A stretch of DNA of 36,243 bases from Aurantimonadaceae bacterium. GTDB lineage: Bacteria; Pseudomonadota; Alphaproteobacteria; Rhizobiales; Rhizobiaceae. The stretch lies in the NCBI GenBank assembly GCA_947474855.1, contig CANJKV010000017.1, forward strand, positions 1 through 36,243, in the 5' to 3' direction. Shown one piece after another: positions 7,960 through 16,675 of this stretch. The notes beneath the pieces are model-generated. The model was not told the origin of the DNA. It worked only from the letters and a program-made list of their open reading frames with translations, and searched no databases. Position 1 is the stretch's first letter. Each line of letters begins with the position of its first letter. Made by a program: the position numbers and the translations under genes.

Positions 7960-8568
7960 ATGACGCAAGTTGCGCGCTGGCTGGAACGGCGGCTGGTCAA
8001 CGAGGCGGGTCCGCGCGACGGCGAGTTCACCGCCTTCGAGGAAGTGGCCCTCGCCAACGCGCCCGTCCTGCCGCCCGAGCCGGCGAAGCCGGCCGTGGTG
8101 CGGCGCGAGCGCGAAAGCCTCCGGCGCGAGCCGATCCTCCTCGCTCTCGCCGAGAAGGTGCTCGCCGCCCACATCCAGAACCGGCTGCAGGTCTCCTATC
8201 CCTTGACCGTCAATCTCGCCAACACCGCGCCCGACGAGATCGAGCGGCTGATGGCGATCGCGGCGATCGCGGCGCTGGCAGGAGACGAGGCGGCGCGCGG
8301 CCGCGAGGCCTCGGCCGATCTGGAAGCGCTGAGCGCGTCGCCGGCTGCCCGGACGCGGTTCGAGGCCCTCCTCGCCGCGCCGCCGCCGCTCGCAGAGGCG
8401 ATGGCCGCGCTCGTCGAAGCGCGGCTCGGCGCCCACGCCTACGCCGTCTGCCTCGTGGTGCTCGCACGGCCGAGCCCGGACGAGGCCGCCTTCCTCGCCT
8501 ATCTCGCCGCGCGCCTGCGCCTCGGTCAGGACGTGGTGGACGGCCTTACGCGGCGCTACCGCCGCTGA
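7960..8568 (+). CDS. DUF533/TerB-like protein (function unknown)
   Basis: A helical cytoplasmic protein of 202 residues with no signal peptide or membrane segment. The end, AYAVCLVVLARPSPDEAAFLAYLAARLRLG, resembles the C-terminal pattern of DUF533 (YebE) and TerB-like proteins, where an acidic, alanine-rich helix pair precedes YLxxLAARLGL. The N-terminal half (TQVARWLERRLVNEAG...) is not recognisable to me. Start ATG at 7960 has GGGAG about 11 bases upstream; the frame stays open to 7870 but those codons read as an arginine/glycine-rich tail. Its last 23 bases overlap the convergent CBS-domain gene. The family link is moderate and no function is claimed. Confidence 0.72.
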   Translation: MTQVARWLERRLVNEAGPRDGEFTAFEEVALANAPVLPPEPAKPAVVRRERESLRREPILLALAEKVLAAHIQNRLQVSYPLTVNLANTAPDEIERLMAIAAIAALAGDEAARGREASADLEALSASPAARTRFEALLAAPPPLAEAMAALVEARLGAHAYAVCLVVLARPSPDEAAFLAYLAARLRLGQDVVDGLTRRYRR

Positions 8569-8974
8569 TCTCGGCCAGCGCCCGCGGCACCGCCTCCGTT
8601 TCGAGGAGCAGCCGGCGCGACAGGTCTGCCAGCGTCACCCAGCCGACGAGGCGCCCGGCGCCGTCGACGACGCCGAGCCGGCGCACGTGGCTCGCCGCCA
8701 TGAGGTCCAGCGCGTCGCTCACCGTGTCGTCCGGGCGGGCCGAAATCAGCGGCGCCGACAGGATCTGGCCGGCCGTGGTCGTCGTCGGATCGAGCCCGCG
8801 CGCCACCACGCGGTAGAGAACGTCCCGATCGGTCACGACGCCGAGCGGCGCCTCGGGCGTGCCGACCGGCAGCGCGCCGACGTCGAGGTCGCCCATCAGC
8901 TCGGCGAGCGCCTGCACGCTGTCGCCGGGCGCGGCGAACTCGACGTCGCCGTTCATGATCTCGGAAATCTTCAC
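8546..8974 (-). CDS. CBS-domain pair protein
   Basis: A 142-residue protein made almost only of two CBS domains. CBS1 starts KISEIMNGDVEFAAPGDSV and ends GVVTDRDVLYRVV; CBS2 runs from QILSAPLISARPDDTVSDAL to HVRRLGVVDGAGRLVGWVTLADLSRRLL. Such stand-alone Bateman modules bind adenine nucleotides and regulate partners, or pair with other proteins; the ligand here is unknown. I start it at the GTG at 8974, with AAGGGA about 10 bases upstream, because family members begin exactly at the K(I/V)SEIM block. The open frame to 9109 adds a strongly basic tail without homology. The 3' end overlaps the convergent DUF533-like gene by 23 bases. Confidence 0.85.
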   Translation of the reverse strand: MKISEIMNGDVEFAAPGDSVQALAELMGDLDVGALPVGTPEAPLGVVTDRDVLYRVVARGLDPTTTTAGQILSAPLISARPDDTVSDALDLMAASHVRRLGVVDGAGRLVGWVTLADLSRRLLLETEAVPRALAEISGGSAA

Positions 8975-9120
8975 CGGCCGCCGTTCCCTTCGCGCGCGTG
9001 TCTCCGCTGCAATCTTGCCGGTCCGGCGCGCGCGGCAAGCGGCATCGCGTCGCCGGATCGATTTCGCACGAGCGCGCGTTGGCCGCTGACGACGCCCCAT
9101 CGTCCGCAAGGAAGCCCGCC

Positions 9121-10188
9121 ATGGCCGATCCCGTCCCGACCTTCGAGAACGCCATGCCGGCCGCGGGCTTCCCGGCCTTCCTGGACGCTGCGCCGGACCC
9201 GATCCTCGTTCTCTGCCATAATGACGCCGACGGCCTGTCGGCCGGCGCGATCCTTCTCCACGCGCTCCGACGCGCCGGCCGCACCGCCGGGCATCGCATC
9301 CTCGGGCGCGGCGAGAACGCCTGGGACGACGCGATCCGGGCCGAGCTGCAGCGGCAGGCGCCCGGCACCCTCGTCGTCGCCGACCTCGGCACGAGCGCCG
9401 GGGACGTCCTGCCCGGCGTGCCGACCCTCGTGATCGACCACCACGTTCCCCGCGGCGTCCCGGGCGCGGCGCGGGTGCTTTCGGGCCTTGCCGAGGATCC
9501 CGCCCCGACCACCAGCCTCCTCGCCTTTCGCTGCGCCCGCGCCCTTCTCGGCGAAGAAGCCGACGACCTCCTCTGGCTCGCGGCGCTCGGCATCATCGGC
9601 GACATGGCCGAGAAGGACGGCTTTCCCGAGATGGCAGAGGCGCGAGCCGCCTACCCCGTCACCAAGCTCCGGACGCTCGCCGCCCTCGTCAACGCGCCCC
9701 GCCGCACCGCCTCGGGCGACGCCGAACCGGCGCTCCGCCTCCTTCTCGCCGCTTCCGATCCGAAGGACGCCCTGTCCGGCGACCATCCCGAGACCGGCGT
9801 GCTCGACGCGGCCAAGGCGGAGTCCTCGGCCGCCTTCGAGCGCGCGCGGCGCGTGGCTCCGTCAATCCGCGGCGACGTCGCGCTGATCGCGCTCGATGCG
9901 CCTCAGCAGGTCCACCCGCTCGTCGCGCAGGCCTGGCGCGGGCGCCTCAAGGACAAGATCGTGATCGCCGCCAACAGCGGCTACCGTCCCGGCTGGGTCC
10001 ACTTCGCCGCGCGCACCGCGAGCGGAGCCGACCTCATGGGCTTCCTCAAGGACGCCGCCCCGCCGGGCGCGGGCGAGGCCTATGGCGGCGGCCATGCCCA
10101 GGCGACGGGCGGCGCGCTGCGGGCCGAGGAATGGCCGCTCTTCCTGAAGAACATCGGCTTCGAGCCGGCCGCGAGCGTAAAGGCCTGA
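9121..10188 (+). CDS. DHH/DHHA1-family phosphoesterase (RecJ-like)
   Basis: A 355-residue DHH-superfamily phosphoesterase. The first metal motif is HNDADGLSAGAI, followed by the VVADLG strand and the signature VIDHHVPRG. The C-terminal DHHA1 domain ends with the nucleic-acid-binding GGGHAQATGG. The size and lack of an OB domain set it apart from full-length RecJ, and it resembles the shorter RecJ-like single-strand exonucleases and nucleotidases. A manganese-dependent phosphodiesterase activity on single-stranded DNA or small nucleotides is the family expectation. ATG at 9121 follows AAGGAAG. uvsE starts five bases after its stop codon, so the two are almost certainly co-transcribed, favouring a DNA-repair role. 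Confidence 0.88.
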   Translation: MADPVPTFENAMPAAGFPAFLDAAPDPILVLCHNDADGLSAGAILLHALRRAGRTAGHRILGRGENAWDDAIRAELQRQAPGTLVVADLGTSAGDVLPGVPTLVIDHHVPRGVPGAARVLSGLAEDPAPTTSLLAFRCARALLGEEADDLLWLAALGIIGDMAEKDGFPEMAEARAAYPVTKLRTLAALVNAPRRTASGDAEPALRLLLAASDPKDALSGDHPETGVLDAAKAESSAAFERARRVAPSIRGDVALIALDAPQQVHPLVAQAWRGRLKDKIVIAANSGYRPGWVHFAARTASGADLMGFLKDAAPPGAGEAYGGGHAQATGGALRAEEWPLFLKNIGFEPAASVKA

Positions 10189-10193
10189 GACCC

Positions 10194-11252
10194 ATGGACA
10201 TGCGCGCCAACATCCGCACCGCCCGCCTCGGCTTCCCCGTCAAGGTGATGGGCAACCCGGATCTGAAGAGCAACGATGCCCGCCGCTCCCAGAGCAATCC
10301 GCACCTCAAGGTCTCGCTCGAATACCTCCACGCGATCTTCGACTATCTCGTCGCCCACGACATCTCGATGTACCGCATGTCCTCGGACATCGCTCCCTAC
10401 GCGACCCATCCCGACATGCCGCAGTTCCACGGCATGGTGAAGGAGAGCGCCGCCGAGCTTCGGGCGCTCGGCAAGCGCGCCAGGGAGCTGGACCTGCGCC
10501 TCTCCTTCCACCCCTCCCAGTTCGTCGTGCTCAACAGCCCGGACCCGGTACTCGTCGACAAGAGCATCTGGGACCTCGCCTCGCAGGCCGAGATGCTGGA
10601 CCTGATGGAGCTCGGCCCCGAAGCCGTGCTCGTCATCCACGTCGGAGGCACCTACGGCGACGTGCCGGCGTCCCGCGCCCGATGGGCCGAGACCTGGAAG
10701 CGCCTGCCCGAGCCCGTGCGCCGCCGCCTCGTCCTGGAGCACGACGATCTGCGCTTCTCCGCGGCGGACGTCCTCTGGATCCACGAGCACACCGGCGTGC
10801 GGCTCATCTTCGACTACCAGCACTTCTGGTGCCTCAACCCCGAGCGGGCGGATCTTCGCGACACGCTCGCGCGCATCCTGGCGACGTGGCCCGAGAACCA
10901 GATCCCGAAGATCCACTTCTCCTCGCCCCGCACCGAGCTACGCGAGGTCAAGCGCCGCGATCCCGCGACGAAGAAGCAGAAGACCGTCAACGTCGCACCG
11001 GTCTTCACGGGGCATGCCGACTTCTGCAACCCGTTCGAATTCGCGACCTTCATGCGCACCGCCGAAGGCCTCGACTTCGACGTGATGCTGGAGGCCAAGG
11101 CCAAGGACCTCGCGCTCATCCGCCTTCGCCCCGACATCCTGCGCTACGCCCCCGACGTCGCCGCCCGTTTCGGGCTGAAGCCGACCCAGGAGGACGCGCT
11201 GGAAGCCGAGGAGGACGCCCTCCTCGAAGAGGTCCCCGAAGCCGGGGCGTAA
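10194..11252 (+). CDS. uvsE: UV DNA-damage endonuclease UvsE (UVDE)
   Basis: A 352-residue TIM-barrel metal-dependent endonuclease of the UVDE/Uve1 family, which nicks DNA 5' to UV photoproducts and starts an excision pathway independent of UvrABC. Conserved metal-ligand strands are visible in order: RLSFHPSQFVVLNS, VLVIHVGG, RLVLEHDD, LIFDYQHFWC, KIHFSSPR, FTGHADF and DVMLEAKAKD. The N-terminal RLGFP and YRMSSDIAPYATHP are also typical. The acidic tail (EAEEDALLEEV) is dispensable-looking. It starts at the ATG at 10194, five bases after the DHH phosphoesterase stop; a second ATG lies two codons later. The partner exonuclease-like gene upstream supports a repair operon. Confidence 0.93.
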   Translation: MDMRANIRTARLGFPVKVMGNPDLKSNDARRSQSNPHLKVSLEYLHAIFDYLVAHDISMYRMSSDIAPYATHPDMPQFHGMVKESAAELRALGKRARELDLRLSFHPSQFVVLNSPDPVLVDKSIWDLASQAEMLDLMELGPEAVLVIHVGGTYGDVPASRARWAETWKRLPEPVRRRLVLEHDDLRFSAADVLWIHEHTGVRLIFDYQHFWCLNPERADLRDTLARILATWPENQIPKIHFSSPRTELREVKRRDPATKKQKTVNVAPVFTGHADFCNPFEFATFMRTAEGLDFDVMLEAKAKDLALIRLRPDILRYAPDVAARFGLKPTQEDALEAEEDALLEEVPEAGA

Positions 11253-11284
11253 AGGGTCGACGCACCGTCGCCGTCCGCGCTCGG

Positions 11285-11313
11285 TTGCATCCTCCGATCG
11301 ACGAATCTACGTC
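11285..11313 (+). promoter_or_regulatory. Possible sigma-70 promoter of the LLM monooxygenase gene
   Basis: TTGCAT (11285-11290), 17 bases, TACGTC (11308-11313), within the 89-base gap after uvsE. The -10 is weak, so read-through from the repair operon remains possible. Confidence 0.35.
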
Positions 11314-11341
11314 TCCCCCGAACCTCGATGGGAGACGACCC

Positions 11342-12373
11342 ATGGCGCAGACGATCGAACTCGGCCTCGGCACCTTCGGCGACGTGACCGCCGGCCCCGG
11401 CGGCGCGCTCCTGTCGCACGCCGCAGTCATCCGCAACGTCGTCGCCGAGGGGGTCCTCGCCGACGAGGTCGGCGTCGACGTCTTCGCCGTGGGCGAGCAC
11501 CACCGCCGCGACTTCGCCGTGTCCGCTCCCGAGCCGATCCTCGCAGCCATCGCCGCGAAGACGCGCCGCATCCGCCTGGCCTCCGCCGTCACCGTTCTGT
11601 CGTCCGACGACCCGATCCGCGTTTTCCAGCGCTTCTCGACGATCGACGCCATCTCGAACGGGCGTGCCGAGGTGATCCTCGGCCGGGGGTCCTTCACCGA
11701 GTCCTTCCCCCTGTTCGGCTTTCCGCTGAACCGCTACGAGGAGCTGTTCGAGGACAAGCTCGACCTCTTCGCCGCCCTGCTGCCGGGCGAGCCCGTCACC
11801 TGGGAGGGCTCGACCCGCCCGCCGCTGAAGGACCAGGGCGTCTACCCGCCGGTCGAGCACGGTCGCCTGCGCGCCGCGATCGGGGTGGGCGGCAGCCCTG
11901 AATCTGTCGTGCGCGCCGCGCGCTACGACATGCCGATGATCCTCGCCATCATCGGCGGCGATCCGAAACGCTTCCGCCCCTATGTCGATCTCTACCACCG
12001 CGCCTTCGCGCAGCTCGACCGTCCGGTGCCGCCGATCGGCGTCCACTCGCCCGGCTTCGTCGCGGACACGGACGATGCGGCGCGCGAGACCTTCTTTGCA
12101 GCCTACAAGGTCATGCACGATCAGATCGGCTCCGAGCGCGGCTGGCCACCCTTGGAGCGCGATGGCTTCGAGCGCGAGATCAGCCGCGGCTCCCTCTACG
12201 TCGGCTCGCCCGAAACGGTCGCCGCCAAGATCGCCTCGACCTGCCGGGCGCTCGGCGTATCGCGCTTCGAGCTGAAATACAGCGCCGGCCCCCTGCCCCA
12301 CGAGCACATGATGCACGCCATCGAGCTCTACGGACGGCGCGTGGCACCGATGGTGCGCGAACTGCTGTCCTGA
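11342..12373 (+). CDS. LLM-class flavin-dependent monooxygenase (Atu2307-like)
   Basis: A 343-residue luciferase-like (LLM) flavin oxidoreductase with the TIM-barrel pattern of the family. Visible are the N-terminal ELGLGTFGDV strand, DVFAVGEHHRRDFAVSAP, RRIRLASAVTVLSSDDPIRVFQRFSTID, the flavin-contact RAEVILGRGSF, AAIGVGGSPESVVRAA, and the C-terminal SLYVGSPETVAAKI. The opening resembles the Atu2307-type subgroup from Agrobacterium, whose substrate is unknown. It probably uses reduced FMN. ATG at 11342 follows GGGAG at good spacing. It converges with the LysR regulator with ten bases between stop codons. The divergent-or-adjacent placement of a LysR gene does not by itself show regulation. 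Confidence 0.9.
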   Translation: MAQTIELGLGTFGDVTAGPGGALLSHAAVIRNVVAEGVLADEVGVDVFAVGEHHRRDFAVSAPEPILAAIAAKTRRIRLASAVTVLSSDDPIRVFQRFSTIDAISNGRAEVILGRGSFTESFPLFGFPLNRYEELFEDKLDLFAALLPGEPVTWEGSTRPPLKDQGVYPPVEHGRLRAAIGVGGSPESVVRAARYDMPMILAIIGGDPKRFRPYVDLYHRAFAQLDRPVPPIGVHSPGFVADTDDAARETFFAAYKVMHDQIGSERGWPPLERDGFEREISRGSLYVGSPETVAAKIASTCRALGVSRFELKYSAGPLPHEHMMHAIELYGRRVAPMVRELLS

Positions 12374-12383
12374 TCTTTGCGCC

Positions 12384-13277
12384 TCAGCGCCGCGCCGGTC
12401 CCTGCGCCAGTTCTGCGACGATCCAGTCCGAGAACAGCCGCATGGCCGCGCTCGGCCGGCGGCTCTCGGACGCGATGAGCCAGTAGCCGAGGCCGGTCGC
12501 GGCCCGGTGCGGGAAGGGCGCGACCACCCGTCCATCGGCAAGGGCGTCCATGGCCAGCGTGTCCCATGCGAGCATCGCGCCCTGCCCCGCGATCACCGCG
12601 TCGAGGCAGAGGGACGCATCGTTGAAGCTCGGTCCCTGCGCGAGCGCATCCTCGGCGATGGCGTGGCGGTCGAGCCAGATCGACCAGGGAATGGTCGAGT
12701 GCAGGTCGCGCACGATCGGCAGGCGAAGGAGATCGGCCGGTTCGCGCAAGTCGGCCGCATGCGCGGGCGAAACGACGGGAAACACCTCCTGCGGCAGGAG
12801 GAAGCGCGCGGCGACGCGGCGCCAGCCCCCGGGGCCAACGCGTATCGCGAGGTCGACATCGTCGCGGTCGGGATCGACGAGGACGGTCGAGGCCTCGAGC
12901 CGCACCCGCACCTCGGGATGAAGCCGGCCGAACCGGGCGAGCCGCGGCACAAGCCACTTGGCGGCGAAGACCGGAGCGACGGACAGGTTCAGCGTCGAGC
13001 CCCCGTCGCGGAAGGCCCTGGCGACGGCGCTGTCGAGCTCGGCGAGGCCGCGTCCGATCTGGGCGAGGATCGGTGCCCCGGCCACCGTCGGCGCAAGGCC
13101 GCGGGCGGTGCGCTCGAAGAGCGTGCGACCCAACTGCCGCTCCAGCTTCAGGATGTGCTGGCTGACCGCGCCGGCCGTGACGCCGAGTTCGGCTGCCGCG
13201 GCCGGCAGCGAGCCGAGGCGTGCCGCCGCCTCGGCCGCCCGCAGCCCGTTGAGATGCACGCGGTTCAACGTCTTCAT
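12384..13277 (-). CDS. LysR-family regulator, GcvA-like
   Basis: A 297-residue LysR-type transcriptional regulator. The N-terminal winged helix-turn-helix is LNGLRAAEAAARLGSLPAAAAELGVTAGAVSQHILKLE followed by LGRTLFERTARGLAPT. The effector domain has GcvA-subgroup features (LNLSVAPVFAAKWLVPRLARF, DVDLAIRVGPGGW, VIAGQGAMLAWDTLA). The start ATG at 13277 has no Shine-Dalgarno sequence, but a good -10 box TATAGA lies only nine bases upstream on this strand (13291-13286), so its mRNA may be nearly leaderless. It diverges from a small ORF at 13375. The target is unknown. Confidence 0.92.
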   Translation of the reverse strand: MKTLNRVHLNGLRAAEAAARLGSLPAAAAELGVTAGAVSQHILKLERQLGRTLFERTARGLAPTVAGAPILAQIGRGLAELDSAVARAFRDGGSTLNLSVAPVFAAKWLVPRLARFGRLHPEVRVRLEASTVLVDPDRDDVDLAIRVGPGGWRRVAARFLLPQEVFPVVSPAHAADLREPADLLRLPIVRDLHSTIPWSIWLDRHAIAEDALAQGPSFNDASLCLDAVIAGQGAMLAWDTLAMDALADGRVVAPFPHRAATGLGYWLIASESRRPSAAMRLFSDWIVAELAQGPARR

Positions 13278-13374
13278 GCAGTTTTTCTATAGGGTGGAGC
13301 AGACAAGGTCGAGATCGCAGAAGCGCGAGAAGGGCTAGGATACGCCTGTTCCACGAGCGGGAGGCAACCGAGAC

Positions 13375-13626
13375 ATGCTGAAGCTTTTCTGGTCGCCCGC
13401 GCCCGACGCCGACGCCTCGCCCCTGACCCATCCGGCGCTTTCCCGGATGGACTTGGCGCTGCTCGCCGACCTGCCGCCCGAAGCATTGCGCGACCGACCG
13501 CCGACGGCCGCCGCGCCGGCTGGCCGACGCGCCTCCGAACCCGCCTCGCGCCTCGCCCGACTGCTCGCGGCCCTCCGGCGTCTCAGCCCGCCCGATCCGC
13601 CTCGATGCGCGCCAGGTGCTCGATGA
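13375..13626 (+). CDS. Small hypothetical protein (83 aa)
   Basis: A short open frame with a strong ribosome-binding site, GGGAGG, ten bases before the ATG. The N-terminal half reads MLKLFWSPAPDADASPLTHP then ALSRMDLALLADLPPEAL, reminiscent of the MxxxxLADLP motif in small alphaproteobacterial proteins of unknown function. The second half is low-complexity Pro/Arg/Ala. It is divergent from the LysR gene, 97 bases away, and its end overlaps the convergent DUF447 gene by 44 bases. No function is claimed; it could be a chance frame in GC-rich DNA. Confidence 0.45.
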   Translation: MLKLFWSPAPDADASPLTHPALSRMDLALLADLPPEALRDRPPTAAAPAGRRASEPASRLARLLAALRRLSPPDPPRCAPGAR

Positions 13627-14164
13627 CCTTTTCGAGGAGCCAGCCCCAAGCCTTGTGCTCGTCGGGGCCCGCCGTCTTCTCCACGGCGAGGCGGAGATAG
13701 GCGATCTCGTCCTCGATCTTCTCGGGCGGCAGCATGGAAAGGCGGGAGACGAGGATCGCCGCTTCCAGCACTGCCGCCTTGGCGCGGTTCATGCCCGTGA
13801 AGCGCCCGTGCTCGCCCGACGCCGCCACCCGGCAGCGAAAGCGGGGGCGCACCGGGTCCTCCATCACCTCCGCCACCTCCAGGGCGTCGTGCGCCAGCGC
13901 CACCGCCAGCCGCGGCACGTGACAACCCTCCACTTCGGCCAGCGGCCAGTCGCGCCGGCCGGTCAGACACCCCGCGAAGACCAGCGCATCGTCCGTGTAG
14001 TTGGCGATCGCGACGCCCGTGGCGGCGATGTTGTCGAGCGTCGTCGAGGGCCGGAAGGGCGCGACGATCCAGTTCTCGCCCTCCTGGATGATGCCGAGGG
14101 GCGCGACGTGGACGCGGCCTTCGGGCGAGCGCGTCGTCAGGATGGTCTCGCGGATGAAGGGCAT
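13583..14164 (-). CDS. DUF447-family protein (FMN-binding split-barrel-like)
   Basis: A 193-residue protein matching the DUF447 family known from archaea and methylotrophic bacteria. The opening MPFIRETILTTRSPEGRVHV, then APLGIIQ, is typical, followed by NWIVAPFRPSTTLDNI, the ANYTDDALVFAGCLTG block, CRVAASGEHGRFTGMNRAKAAVLEAAILVSRL, and a C-terminal helical part. The fold is believed to be a flavin-reductase-like split barrel; activity is unknown. In methylotrophs such genes can sit near tetrahydromethanopterin C1 genes, but none of those is present here. The ATG at 14164 is 14 bases after the MgtC-like stop codon on the same strand, so the two are likely co-transcribed. Confidence 0.85.
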   Translation of the reverse strand: MPFIRETILTTRSPEGRVHVAPLGIIQEGENWIVAPFRPSTTLDNIAATGVAIANYTDDALVFAGCLTGRRDWPLAEVEGCHVPRLAVALAHDALEVAEVMEDPVRPRFRCRVAASGEHGRFTGMNRAKAAVLEAAILVSRLSMLPPEKIEDEIAYLRLAVEKTAGPDEHKAWGWLLEKVIEHLARIEADRAG

Positions 14165-14178
14165 CGCTTCGGGCCAGC

Positions 14179-14724
14179 TCAATCGTTGGGGTCGTCGTCG
14201 TCCACGGGAGGTTTGGCGCTGCCGCGGTCGCGATGCAAGATGGCGCCCTGCTTGGCGGCCTGCGCCCAGGCTCGCCGGCGCTCGGCCTTGACGCTGCCCG
14301 GCAGCCAGCGCTCGCCGATCCGCACCAGCGTGAGGATCACCAGCCCGAAACCCGCGCCGAGGAAGACGAGTTCGAACTGTCCCGCGCCGCAGGCGATGCC
14401 GAGCGCCGCCGCCAGCCAGATGTTGGCCGCGGAGGTGAGGTTGCGCACGTTGCCGCCCGAAACGAAGATCGAGCCCGCCGCCACGAAGCCGATCGCCTGG
14501 GCGAGGCCCTGCACCACCCGCAAGGGGTCGATGCTGGCGCCGGGCACGTTCTTCATCTCCTCGAAGAGCAGCAGCGCGGAGACGGTGATCACCGCCGAGC
14601 TCATCGACACCAGCGCGTGGGTGCGGATGCCGGCGGCCCCGCCGCGCAGCTCCCGGTCGAGCCCCAGCGCCAGGCCGACGGCCGTCGCCAGCCCCAGCCG
14701 CATCGCCATGTCGAGAACCGTCAC
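14179..14724 (-). CDS. MgtC/SapB-family membrane protein
   Basis: An inner-membrane protein of 181 residues with four to five hydrophobic helices. MgtC/SapB hallmarks are GLALGLDRELRGGAAGIRTHALVSMSSAVI, where the RE and the GxRTH stretch are conserved, and AIGFVAAGSIFVSGGNVRNLTSAANIWLAAALGIACGAG. The C-terminal tail is charged and cytoplasmic (KPPVDDDDPND). MgtC proteins affect magnesium homeostasis and ATP synthase activity in other bacteria; the role here is not shown. I chose the GTG at 14724 because GGGAGG lies nine bases upstream; ATG at 14709 or 14703 would cut into the first helix. It is upstream of the DUF447 gene in one operon and diverges from dctB-like gene. Confidence 0.88.
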   Translation of the reverse strand: MTVLDMAMRLGLATAVGLALGLDRELRGGAAGIRTHALVSMSSAVITVSALLLFEEMKNVPGASIDPLRVVQGLAQAIGFVAAGSIFVSGGNVRNLTSAANIWLAAALGIACGAGQFELVFLGAGFGLVILTLVRIGERWLPGSVKAERRRAWAQAAKQGAILHRDRGSAKPPVDDDDPND

Positions 14725-14798
14725 GGCCGCGCGCCTCCCATCGCTTGAGCCCTGCTGCGAGTGTTGTATGTGTCGGCACCGTGGGAGAAAAGTCGGAC

Positions 14799-16670
<1,872 letters not shown>

Positions 16671-16675
16671 GCGGC

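Noticed and set aside
6080-7963. A 627-codon open frame antisense to the SLC13 permease
   Set aside because: Low-complexity Arg/Asp/His/Glu composition typical of a shadow frame; the minus strand encodes a clear permease.
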